A stretch of 64,000 nt of DNA from contig JALJCS010000001.1 of NCBI GenBank assembly GCA_023055355.1, positions 68,737,381-68,801,380 on the forward strand, read 5' to 3'. Of the stretch, positions 1 through 11,350 are shown in pieces (the stretch's first letter is position 1; the number at the start of each line of letters is the position of its first letter). Source of the stretch: Agelaius tricolor (Eukaryota; Chordata; Aves; Passeriformes; Icteridae). The notes under the pieces were generated by a model, which did not search any database, was not told the DNA's origin, and was given only the letters and a program-made list of their open reading frames with translations. Both the position numbers and the translations under genes were made by a program.

Positions 1-240
1 GAAATCAGATTTGTCAAGCAGAACCTGCCTTTCACAAACCAGCGCTGGCTGAGCCTGATCCCCTGGTCGTTGCACACATGACACATGAAGGCACTCAGGA
101 TAATCTGCTCCATGACCTTCCCCAGCACTGAGATCAGGCTGACAGGTCTGTAGTTGTCCAGACCCTCCTTCATACCCTTCTTGTAGGTGAGCATCCAGCC
201 ACTCTGGTTAGCCAGATTCATGACTAAGTCTGCAGCCATT
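1..240 (-). mobile_element. CR1 LINE fragment, reverse transcriptase (ORF2) part
   Basis: Read on the minus strand this stretch translates without a stop into a piece of the CR1 non-LTR reverse transcriptase. The diagnostic run is KKGMKEGLDNYRPVSL, followed by a GKVMEQI-like segment and a C-L-T-N-L-I segment, in the order expected for the finger/palm region of CR1 ORF2 (family consensus recalled as KKGxKExxxNYRPVSLTS). The fragment is cut by the left window edge, so more of the element may lie outside. Upstream of the KKG motif the match decays quickly, and the usual WKxANVTPIF stretch is shortened. There is no intact ORF2, and the copy is a dead 5'-truncated retroposon. Identification as a CR1-type reverse transcriptase is firm. 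The subfamily is unknown. Confidence 0.87.
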
Positions 241-852
241 GTGCACGAGGTGATGAGAGACAGTCAGAAGAACAGAGCTGATGTGTCACTAGGCTGTAGA
301 GGCCAATGCAGAGCAATTCTCTGCCACCATCTCTGAGCCAGCAAAGAGATGGTGGTGATGGGGAAGTTCAGAGACTGACAGATCTGTCATTTAGACCAGC
401 TCCCTTTAAAACTCTCATCTACACAGCCTAGCTTAGAAAAGAATTGTGCATCATGAGAAACATTTTGACAATGAACTGGAAGAAACAAATGCTTACAACC
501 TGTAAAAGTCAGGCCATAGAGCTGAGAGAGTTTTCAAAGCCTTAGACAATTTCAGTCTACTTGTGACAAGCAAGACCCATCAGAGATCATTTCTCCTCCT
601 GAAAAGGAGAACCTAGATCAAAATTAGAACCTTGATCTTCCTGTAAGACATTTTCCAGAGAATCTAGAAAAGGGAAAATTGTAGAGGTTTCACCTTTGAT
701 ATATTTTCTCAGGTCTAGCTGTAGCCTGTGAAGAATTTCCATCTGTTATAAGGAGACAGTGGCCTTAGCACATTCACACTCTGATGACTGAACCTGGGAC
801 ACAAGTTCAAGCACTGCACTGAGATTATTTCTTTTAAAATTTTGACCCTAGT
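241..852. other. Non-coding, no gene seen
   Basis: No open frame of note. The first part may be a decayed continuation of the flanking CR1, but I cannot align it to the family by eye. The rest is unremarkable AT-rich DNA. Confidence 0.5.
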
Positions 853-940
853 CACACAGAATCACAGAATAGGCTGAGTAGTCATAGGTCAATAGATCAA
901 ACCTTGTTTTCCACATGCAGCAGCTCCATAGTTGTTGCTT
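853..940 (-). mobile_element. Probable CR1 3' tail, strongly decayed
   Basis: The stretch opens with a doubled ACAGAAT motif (CACAGAATCACAGAATAGG). This is the reverse complement of the ATTCTGTGATTCT microsatellite-like end that closes many avian CR1 elements. The following AGATCAAACC may correspond to the conserved GATCATCTAGTCCAACC block, but with many changes. Only the terminal repeat is convincing, so the call is tentative. Confidence 0.4.
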
Positions 941-3900
941 TAGTAGCTCACCAGTACAAAGTTTCTCAAATGAAAGTTTTGCAGTAATGATACAATTACA
1001 AATTCAATTTCAGACCACGGCCTAGAAAAATGAATGCTAGAAAAAAGGTGCATTTTTTGTGTTATTTTCTGATTCCTGTGGTTGTTCATCCTGCTATTAC
1101 AGGGAGCAATAGGATGTAACTCTTTCTTTGACAGGAATTTCCTGCATCAACAAAAACTGTATCTTGTCTAGCCATGACTCTTCAAGTAAATTGTTGAGAG
1201 AAGCTACAATCACAAGAGATATTTAGAAATTCATCCACTAAACACTGCTGTGGCTTCTTTTATTCCCTTTCTGGTCTTACAGAAACTTACAAGTAATCCT
1301 GAGACCATCCAAATACAATAAAAAAAGAATTATTTCCTGAAACAAATGTATCAAATCCTAAAAGTAAAATCTATAATCAAGTTATAATATTCAGTCGCCA
1401 AACTCTGCAAATGTGACCCTTGACCTCAAGCATTTATGCTTAGTTGTCCTCACTTTCTCTCCTCTTTTATATATCGGCATCATTTCTTGGAAATCTTTTC
1501 ACTTTGCTGAATTCTGAATGTATCTTAAAAGATCTGTAGTACACAAGAGAGAACATGGTTTGCAGCATGGAACTGCTTTTGAGAAGGATCCCAGAAGTAA
1601 GGCTGTATGCAATGCTACATTTGCTGAAGCACCTTTTAATAAAGGACAAATATTTATAAACATGCTCTCCTCTGCTGTTGCACAGCATGAAGTATCTGCA
1701 ATATCTCAAATAGAATATGAACGGGTAGAGTGACTCTCACCAAAGGGATTAAAAGGTGTAAACATAGCAGAACCAGAGCAAACCAACCTGCACACTTGAT
1801 TCTGGTGGAATCCACATGTGTATAAAATATTTTGCAGAATAGAAGAAGTGCAAAAAGATCTTAATTCTTTATGCACAGCTGACCATGGGAGATAATGACA
1901 AGATAATAAACATGAAGATATTTTGTTGCTGTTATCCTGGCTTGCAAAGAGATTTGTTGTTTGGGGTTTTTTTCTGGCTGGTTTTCACCATCCTACTGAG
2001 GGGAAAAAATGTCAAGGGAGTAAAATATATTTTCCAGAACATAGCTAGTACATTACATTGAAAATTTTGCCAGAGGAACAACAAATGAAACAAATCTCAG
2101 GACAGATTAAAGAAAGTGAAGTTGTTGCTGATAAACTAAACTTTTCTGCATTTCATTTTTAACAAGACAGAGATTCTCACAGTATTAAAAAAAAAAAAAA
2201 GAGGAAAGGGGTAATTATACATCACCACTAGAAACTCTGGAAATCAAAATTTGTGAGGTTTCTATTAAGATAGTAGGATGTGTGATTTTAGCTTCTGTGA
2301 CAGATAAGACACAGATAATTTGAAATTGGAGAAATACCTCCAAATAACAGAGAAGGAGTTAAAGCTGCTGCAGCTTCTGAGACTGAGCAAACACATGAGA
2401 TTATCCACACAGCAGGACAGAAAGAGAATAGCCACTAATGCCCAGGCTGTGGTGCAAGGACACTCAAAGCCTGTGAGCTCCAGTGCATCTGTCTGTCTTT
2501 GGGATAGAGGCAACACCAAGAAAACCACAAATACAAATTTTATTAAATTCAGTGGTAGAGTTTAAGGATTTATAGCAAAGGGGAGGATTCCTGTGTAACA
2601 ACTTTATTATGCATGCAGGTTTTCAACATGGACCCGGCCGGGGGTGCTGCCATCACTGTAGCTCTGTGTTAAATTATTGACCCTTTGGATTTCAGCTGCA
2701 TTGTGGAGCCAGCTGCAGTGTGATGTTAGCACTGTAGCAGGCAGAAGAAATTAATCCAGTGCTAATGATACACAAAAAGCCATTTTAATGCAGTTGGGAA
2801 GAAACCAAACCAAATCAGCCAGATATATTGAGGCTTGGAATTTGCATAATTTTGCTGCAACAAGGTATGAAAATCAAAAGCAAAAGGCTATTAACCTCAG
2901 GAACTGGAGGAAAGAATTTACTTTATAAGGAAAGAGATGAAGGATGAAGCAGAAAGCAGACATGGCTAGAAAGACAAATGTTTGCAACATCACTGCAAAC
3001 ATTTTTGGCAGGGCAGCAGGTTAGCCTTTACACCATGGAATTCACCTTCAGTTGCTGCCCAGCACACAGTTTTCACTATATCATATATGTATATGTATTG
3101 CAGGCAGCTGGATGTACAACAAAAAAAAGCTTTACTGCAACATTTGAATAATGTGAATCAAATCTGTGTTCTCAGCTACTTTAAAATAAATAGGAAATAA
3201 TATGACAAAAGACATTATAGTTATTCCAAGTTTATGTGGCTGTCAAACACTTGATGATGAATGAGACTTAGATAATTTTTCTTTCAATCAAAGACAAACC
3301 CAAGCCTTTATAAAAAGCTCACTAATCTTTTCTCCGTTAGATATGTAAAATGAAGACTATTTAGGTGCACAGATTCATCCTAGTCAGAACCGATTGAGTT
3401 CTAAGTTATTTTACTAATTTTGTAAAAAATATGTCAAATCTACCTGCACTTTCAGGGGTCAAATGGATATAACCAGGAGCAGAAGCTGGCCCAGCAGGTA
3501 ACATGGACTGATATTGATAATATCCTAATTTGGCCTGCTTGCATTACAGCTACATTGTAGCTGCTTGAATGCTTTACCTCTTAAATAATTGCAGGCCCAG
3601 AAAGTCTCTACTCAGCTAATTCATATGTTCTTTTTCCCATTGGCTTCAAAAGCACTAAGAAAATCTTGTCTCTACTGTGCACAGCATAGAGCTTGGCGTA
3701 CTGCCAGGGCAGAGGGACTCATTAGCTGGGCTGCAGCATCCACCCAACACTGCTCTGCTGCTCCTGGCCCAGCCTCACCTCTCCAGGGATCATTGCTCTG
3801 CACCCCACAGACAGCCCAACCTGCTTGGAGCAGTGTGAGATCACCACTGCTGGGGTTCCTGCTCCAAGCCCTCCAGGAGGAAGCTCAAGCTTGTTGCATT

Positions 3901-6900
3901 CATGGTATCCAGTTTCAGGCAGCGTGGTGTCTGTAGTGATTTAAGTCTTGTATATATTTGTTTTCATGTAATGGCATCAGTGTATTTTCTGTCTTCTATT
4001 AAGTATAATTGCCAGATGAATTCATGTATGACAATATGATTGTTTGGCTTTGAAGCCTAGGCTGTGGCAGTCCTCATATGCATTTAATCTTCAGCAGTCT
4101 GTAAAGTACAATAGTAATAGTTAGGAATGGTTCATTTTGCCACAGAGGCCTGTCTTCAAGTATCTGTTTTTATCCTAGTGTGGGATTAGAAAAAATCCGG
4201 GATGTTTTCTGTTAACTGTAACACTAATTTGTTTAATGTTAGTGTCAGCCTTCCTTCAATGGCTATTTATTTTGTGTGTTTCATAAATAAATCAAAATTT
4301 TGATGGACCCCTTTACTGTCTGAAAACCAGCTTGTCTTTTCAGTACACGTGTGGTCAAATTATGATGTGTTAGGGAAAGCACAGCACCATTGCCACTTGC
4401 TAGATTTTCAATGAAAACAGTGAGTCTATCACACCTCACTACATGCATGGCTTTTGTGCACAGGGAATGCCTTCTGGCTCCAATCCCCACTTTGCCTCAA
4501 ACAGAGGTGGATCTCTTACCACCTTTGATGAGCCCAGCTGCATCTAAGTGATGACTCTATTTCACCCCACCAGAGGCTTTGAAATCAGGACTGAAATTCC
4601 AGACCCAGAGACACCAATCTTCCTTAATGGGTGTGGACCCTTGTGCTTCTCAGGGGAGTTTGCTGCTACTATAGTTGTTATCTATTTGCATTTGTCACTC
4701 CAGGAAATGTTGAAATATTTGGGGATTTATTAATCCCCAAAGAAACCCAGCACTCCTTAAAACAATACATTTCCTTGCTTTAGCTGTATGTGGCTATGAG
4801 CCCCCAGTGGAACAATAACACATTTGGCTGCATAACAAATGCCAGTGATTTGTTAAAATCAATATAAACACTGAAGACTAATACATTTACACAAGCACTC
4901 TGATTGACTTCACATGATTTGCCTCAGGTTTTTTCTTACATTGTCTAAAGGAAAACAGCAAAAACAAGGAATAAAACTGGCTTTGTACTCCATTAGACCA
5001 TGTCATGTGCAAGGCCTGAGTATCCACAGTGGTAAGTGTGAGGAGAATTGACAAAGGTTGTCTTCATATTGCTAGATATGCTATCTGGAGTGCCATTTGA
5101 ATGGCAAAGAAAAAAATACATTGCAAAGAGCACACTCTTTTCTCCCTATAATCACACAATTTCCTGTCACTTAACTAGCTGCATTTAGCTACATGTTTTG
5201 TATTTACTGAGATCTCTTATAATTGAAACTCACATTCTTCTATGTAATCTTTAAAGATGATGACTGCTATTGCAGTGAATGAGACATAGTGGTATATGCT
5301 CAAATTTTATAGTGCATTAATGTTAGATTTCATTAATAAAAGAATTACTTTATTGGAAATAACTTCTGCAGTTACAATGAGACTGAGAATAATGGGATTC
5401 TGAGAGATTTGAATCAGCTATGCAACAGCTACTGCTGCTCATGAGGAAGCCCCTAAAAGATGGGGAAGTGATTACCTGTGCAAGTTAGAGTGGCAAAGAA
5501 CTTGCTGCTGTGATATTAACTGTTTCACCATCATGCAGGCTGTGTCACTCCACACAGTGCCAAGAAAGATATGCTTTGGCCCACAAAAGCTGGAAGAGTG
5601 GTTTCCCACACACGTGAGGTCAGCATTGTGGCTGAGAGATCATCCATCCACCCCAGCTGCATCAGAGCCCATGGATGGTGTTGTCACAAGGATGTTCTGT
5701 GGAACTCAGAAAATGCAGATTACAGCTGTGTCATCCATCTACAGAGAGGTCCAAGAATCCAAGAATGACTTGAGAACATAACTATGTGTTTGTTGTGAGT
5801 AAAGTCAGTATTTAAAGTATTTTCACTGTTTTTTTAGCCATGTATTAGTGAGTGATTTATCAAAATGCTAAGTTGGCGGTTTTACAAACTTGTACTAAAC
5901 GTACCTTGCTTCAGTTCATTTTTCAAATTCCAGCTGGAATTTTGGCCACAATCTCCCTGGAGGTAATGAAACTAAAGAGCCAGGGTGATATAAACATCTT
6001 AGGTCTCAGATGCACACAGATTTGCAGGTGGGGACTTCTGAGGCACCACAGGGTATCCAAAACATCCATTTGGGGCTTGCAAAGATAACACATAATTGGT
6101 CAGAGACCCACACTCTCTTTGTGTGTTAGATGGACTTCAGGATATACATCTCAAACAGCTTTGAACTGACCTCCAGTGACTATCAGAGGAGGTGAGTTGG
6201 TAGGAAACAGTACCTGATAGCTGTTTTGTTCCTGAGCTATTAACAAGCAGAGCAGCAAAATTAGTACCAAATGCAGCTGGACAACCACACAGGTAATACA
6301 GTCTTCTTGATGGCCTAGAAGAGAAGAGAAACTAAAATCTCTAGATCTCCTTTTTCTTGAGGGTTTTTAGGAGAGGCTAAAGACCCCCTCCTCTGCCACT
6401 TTGCTCTGTGAGAAATTCAGCATCTTTTGACTAGCAAGTGTCTGGAGCTATCCTAAGATGCAGCAATTCCCATCAGTGATTCACTGCATCATCACCAGGG
6501 TGGAGGCAGGAGATGCTGTGCCAAGGCAAACAACATTTAGGGATGAGGTAGCCTCCAGGCAGGCATTCCCCTAGAAAGTCAGACCTTTGAGTTTCTCTGA
6601 AGCATATACAGCAATTTCCTGTGCTGCTCAGTTTGTGCTTCACTTGTTGTTTTTTTTAAAGTGAGTGACAGCCATTCACTCCATCCCCCTAATCCTGCTT
6701 TTTCAGCAGCTCATCCTTTCCAGCTGCACTTCAGTTGCAGAGACTGAAGATGGAAGGTGCTAATTTGCTGGGTATCTTGTTTACAGTTTCAGTGCAGAAA
6801 TGCCACTCTACTGTAAATTGGTTCTGAGGGTGGTTTGTTGTTTTAACTATCACCCATGTGCAGTGATGCTTCAAGCCGTCTATTAGAACAGAATAACTCT

Positions 6901-7808
6901 GACATAGATAATTAGCTGTAGTCTGTATGGCTACTTTGTACAACACTTGGGAAAAGAGCATCAAACAGCAGTAACCAGTGTTTCTCTGTGATTATGAACT
7001 GTGTCTTACTAGGTGTGACTCTGTTCCCCTTAAATGTTTTTAGAGAAAAATTATTGGGATAATGAAGACGTTTTGTTTTCTGTGTAAATGAAGAGTATTA
7101 TTTTGTTTTTAAACCACTAAACCACTGTTGTCAGCCTGACTGGCTTCAATTTTGCAGCTAATGTGGGTCACAGTGTTTGTCTTTTCCTTTCAACAGTGTT
7201 GTCTCTATTTACACAGTTAATCTCTGTTTTCAGACTACTTAATTATTTTGGAAAGCTTACATTCTACCATGCATACATTTCCAACACTGCTTTAGCTTTG
7301 AAGGAGTCACAAGAGAGGCTTGGCCTGCCAAAGCCAATAACTGGGGCTACTCAGGAAATCCTCTGCCATATACCCCTCCTAATGCCACATCCCCAAGTAT
7401 GACATTGCTGAGGTACCTGGAGACAAAAGGGATTCCAAAGGTCAGATCCAGCTCCAGATTCAACCACCTAAATAGGGGCATTGACAGTGCAGATGTCTGC
7501 TACCTAAATATCAGAGTGTGCTTTTGAAACACCCACAATGGATTCCCCACAACAATTGCATACTGTTAGATCTTATGATGCAGTACTTATGGGTGACATT
7601 TAGGGACACTCCAGATCTCAAATGGCTATGGATGCTCTAGATCTCCACCAGCTCCTTAATGAGGCTTAGATGTCTTACACCACACAATGCCTCTGACTGT
7701 AAACATATTTAGATATTTGAATCTCAAAACCATTGAAACTTTCTAGTGAGGAAACAGATAAAAGACACTGAGAAAAGATCAGTGCAAAGAAGAAAAATTT
7801 ATTGTTGA
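941..7808. other. Long non-coding stretch without genes
   Basis: AT-rich unique-looking DNA. A 14-base A run lies near 2185-2198. A small CpG-containing patch and an octamer-bearing block lie at about 2.62-2.90 kb. The longest open frame (3589-3936, plus) is in a locally GC-rich patch and has no recognisable domain, and the other frames are short and overlap on both strands. An ATTTGCAT octamer lies at 4684-4691. I see no splice-bounded exon series, promoter-like CpG island or transposon. Confidence 0.55.
2620..2900. promoter_or_regulatory. Weak candidate regulatory block with octamer
   Basis: A GC-richer start (a GGCCGG motif with CpGs near 2636) is followed by AT-rich sequence with TTAAT and CTAATGATAC motifs, CAGCTG E-boxes and an exact octamer ATTTGCAT at 2840-2847. 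This composition resembles vertebrate conserved non-coding elements, but without an alignment it is only a suggestion. Confidence 0.2.
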
Positions 7809-7871
7809 GGGAGGAAGGAAGTGGCGGAAGGAAGTGGCGGAAGGAGGGAGGGAGGGAGGGAGGAAGGAAGG
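7809..7871. repeat. Purine-rich microsatellite (GGAA/GGGA with 13-bp unit)
   Basis: The left part is a 13-bp unit GGAAGGAAGTGGC present twice and then truncated. The right part is a run of GGGA units ending in GGAAGGAAGG. The whole tract has almost only purines on the plus strand. The open frame on the minus strand here (serine/proline-rich) is a by-product of the repeat. Confidence 0.9.
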
Positions 7872-10359
7872 ATACCATCCTTAAGCTTGATGAATCTTCA
7901 ATTGCAATTTCAGAAATCCAGAAAGATCTTGACGGAATAAAGATGAATAAGAATTCTGTACATTAACCTCCTTATTTCTGCTTTATTACACTTCTCATTA
8001 ACATTCAAGTGCATGTATTAAAAAATCCTCTAGAATTTCTGCAAAAGTTGGAGGATAAAAGAAATAAATATAAATTATTGTAAATATTGCATTGGATATA
8101 GAAAATTCAGCCCCTCAGACAAAAGAGACAGACTGGAAAGAGAAGTCTTACACATTATACCTAGACCTGAAGCCATGAGCTGACCAACAGTTTCAGTGTG
8201 GTCCATATCCAAAAATTCCTAGAAAGGAGGTCTCTATCTCCTAAGAACTTTGAGCTCACAGCAATAACTAACAAGTTATGAAGTATGAGATATTTATTTT
8301 CTGTTCTGGTTTACTTAGATTGTAGAAGGAAGCCCTGACTGAGTGCTGTTGGGGACGTGGTCACTATGCACATAAATTGCTGACTTTTCTGGCCACTATC
8401 CACAGAAGCACTTAAACACATGCTTAAGTTTTGCATTAATAATGTTATGTGCTCTGGTTACATGCAACATGCCCTAGAAATAGTAAGGCACTTTAAACCC
8501 AAGTCCCTGAGCTGCAGCTAGAGAAAAATCATCACAGCTCCAGACAGGATTATAAAGGTAATTTAAACATGTTTTAGTGACACTGATTCCAGAGGTGATT
8601 CTCAAAGAAAAAAAGTAACTACAGGGCTGGCACCATGGTACACCAAGGTAAACTCCCTTTTTCCATCAATCTCTTCATTAACTGATAATAGCTGAAGAAC
8701 ATGAATGCCTTGGGAGAATAGAAATGTTCTGTTCAACCCAAACCTTCTTCTATATTTCAAATGCCTGTCTAAAACCAGACTCATTTCACAGCTACCTGAC
8801 TAAACAGATTTCTCTTTACTGAGCTCACCAGTCACCTCTTCAGCACTTGCAGTGTCCTTTAGGCAATGAGCTCCACAAGAGTCTTCTGCTCAGCCCTTCC
8901 TCTGTCTTTAGACATAGCTCTGCACCCCTTGACAGCTCAATCCCAGCAGCACAGAGGACTCCCTTTTGGTTTCTGTGAAAGAAAGTATGATGCTGCAAGG
9001 CTGGCAACATATTAAGCTAAGCCATACGTGTACATCAGAGGAAAAATATTCATGCCTTTGTTCAGCCCTTGGTTCAGTTGAAATGAAAAAAAGCATTTGC
9101 TTTCTTTCACTTTCCCTGCTTTCCTATGAATTTCATCAACAATTTCATACAAGTACTGTGAGTCAAATACCAGCAGAAATAAAAAGGACTCTATGCATGA
9201 GAAAAAAAGGATCATTCTTTTTTTTGAGGGAATAGTGTGATTGTAATTAATATTAGTTTTGAGCAGCACAGAAAAGCCTCATGGCCATATAGGCTGAAAA
9301 GCAATATTTTCAACTTCTTTGATGTTTTCCCAAGGAGAAGATAGTGGCCAGAGGAGGAGAAATATATTTTATATTTCTAGGTAGTTTTCTTCTATTAATT
9401 GAAATATTTTTCAAAAGCAGTATGTTCATGGTATGTTAGTAGCTTGCTTCGCAGAGACTCAGACCCTGGACAGTATTGTTTGTAAAGGCACAAGTGCACA
9501 GGCTGACCACATGGATATGAGACATTTAGTACCCCCTCACCTGCAAAACTGTTAGAAATTTCTCAGATGGACAGCCTTTCAACATCTGCATCTACAAGGT
9601 CTTGTATCTACAGGCCATGAAATCTGAGATGAAACTACAAGTCAAGATAGTTTAATTTTGTAGGAAACACTAAGGTAATTTCACCATCATTTTCCTACAC
9701 TGAGATCACATTGTTTCATAACTTAATCCTCATTTTTGTCCAAACTTAGGCTGGTACAAGCTTTTCAAAGGAGAGTTGTGGCCTGCATCCATCTTAGCAA
9801 AGTTCTGGATCTGGCATTCCTAAAAGAGAGCTAAACTAGTACAGGAAACCAAATGTCTTCAGTGTCATCAAAGCAGATACTGCATCAAGTACTGAGGGAA
9901 GCTAAAGCTAGCCAAAATGCTCTCTTAAACCAAGAAACTTAGGCCTCACCATGGACATCAGCTGTAAAATACAGTATATGGGAAGGGGATGAGGAGGACA
10001 GGGTGGTAGTTAATTCCAAAAATATCTTGATGTGTGTTAAAAGCCATGAAAGAACAAATTAAATTCATTGTGGAGAACACAATTAAGAGAGATCCCTTGA
10101 TAGAACTGAACTGCTTTTTCCAAGATACTAAAATAGGAAAATAATTGTAGATAAGCCACATCAGCTGCTGTCTGCACCTCTGGCTTGAAAATTGTATTAA
10201 AAAATGAGGGGATAGCAACTCAAGACTGATGGAAGAAGCAGAGCATGGCCTCCTTTGTTGAGGCTAGTAGTAGAAGTAGCAACAGATATACTCATCTTAC
10301 CTATCAGAGAAGATTTTCAGAGCTAATTGCAGATAAAAGGGCAAACTAGGTAACTGGGC
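7872..10359. other. Non-coding, no gene seen
   Basis: AT-rich DNA with only short open frames. The pair of opposite-strand frames around 8.9-9.27 kb overlaps on both strands and has no recognisable features. No repeats beyond short A/T runs were seen. Confidence 0.55.
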
Positions 10360-11060
10360 AACACAAAATTCTATGTTATTAATATTTCTGTGTTAATACT
10401 TTTGAGTTTTTTAATGGAGATCTTATAAAGTGAAGCAGTTGCTTTGCATGGTTATTGTCATTAAGGAGTGCTGGCAGACATAGAGTGCATTTCCTTTCCT
10501 TTGAGAAACATTCTTCAAAGTTTTCATTCATCAGTATGAGTGACTGATGTTTGTATCAGTACTTTAATTCATAAATATGTTTTAGTAATGCAAATACATT
10601 TATTCTTTTCTTAACACTTTAAAATGACAACTGAACAATTGTCACTTCTGGAATGTAAGGCAAGCTAGTTAGTCATGATTGACCAATGGCTTCTTTTAGT
10701 GAAAGATATGTTCTGATAAGTCTTTTCTTCTGTAGTTAGTCCTAACTAAATCTTGGTCTACATGCAAGTGTAAAAAGGCTGTGTAAATTACTTGATAGAG
10801 TAAATAGTGTTTGATGCTTGGCAGGAAATTAATTTCCACACAGGCACGTGCTATGACAGTGTAACAGCATGACAGCCCCTGGAGAGCATCCAGTTAATTA
10901 CTGTATTGTTCTGTGCTTTGTTGGTTTTTTTCTCTACTGTAAATCATAGACACAAGGTGGAAATCCATACTCCAGCAGCTGTGATAATTATCCATGCAAA
11001 ACAAACATAAGAATTTGTTTTTAAATTTCAGGGACAAAAATGTTTGGGCATCAAGAAATG
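10360..11060. promoter_or_regulatory. Candidate conserved non-coding element
   Basis: This block is dense in homeodomain-type cores (TTAATT, TAATTA-like, ATTAA). It contains an exact octamer ATGCAAAT at 10588-10595, several TGACAG motifs (MEIS/TGIF-like) around 10853-10878, and a palindromic AAATTAATTT just before a CACGTG E-box near 10845. It carries no transposon signature and no open frame. Mixed homeodomain, octamer and TGACAG content in unique AT-rich DNA is typical of developmental enhancers in vertebrates. Function is inferred from composition only, since no alignment was available. Confidence 0.35.
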
Positions 11061-11239
11061 CATAATTTCAAATCATGAACTCAGAGCAGTACAATTTTTA
11101 AGATAATTCCTTGATTTAGCATAACAATTAAAAATTAGATTTTCAGGTTGGGAAGCACATTGCTTGCAGCAATGTTGAACTGAACTTCTTTTGAGCCAGC
11201 AGGCCACCTCACACTGTGCTCTGCTCAAGGGCAATGTAA

Positions 11240-11350
11240 GAGGCAGCCTCTCCTCTTCCAGTTTAATGCACATCCCGTGAAGAGCCAGGAGCTGCACTCC
11301 ATGATCCTCCTTTGAGCCCCTTCCCACTCAGAGTATTCTTTGACTCTACT
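11240..11350 (+). mobile_element. CR1 3'-terminal fragment
   Basis: The plus strand reads GCCAGGAGCTGCACTCCATG, then ATCCTCCTTTGAGCCCCTTC, then CCACTCAGAGTATTCTTTGA. This follows the recalled CR1 3' end order: ...GGAGTTGGACTCGATGATCC, TTGTGGGTCCCTTCC, AACTCAGGATATTCTATGAT. It is short and diverged, with no coding part. The 5' limit is uncertain. Confidence 0.55.

Noticed and set aside
3589..3936. 115-codon plus-strand frame in a GC-rich patch
   Set aside because: Alanine/serine/glutamine-rich by composition, no recognisable domain, no surrounding exon signals.
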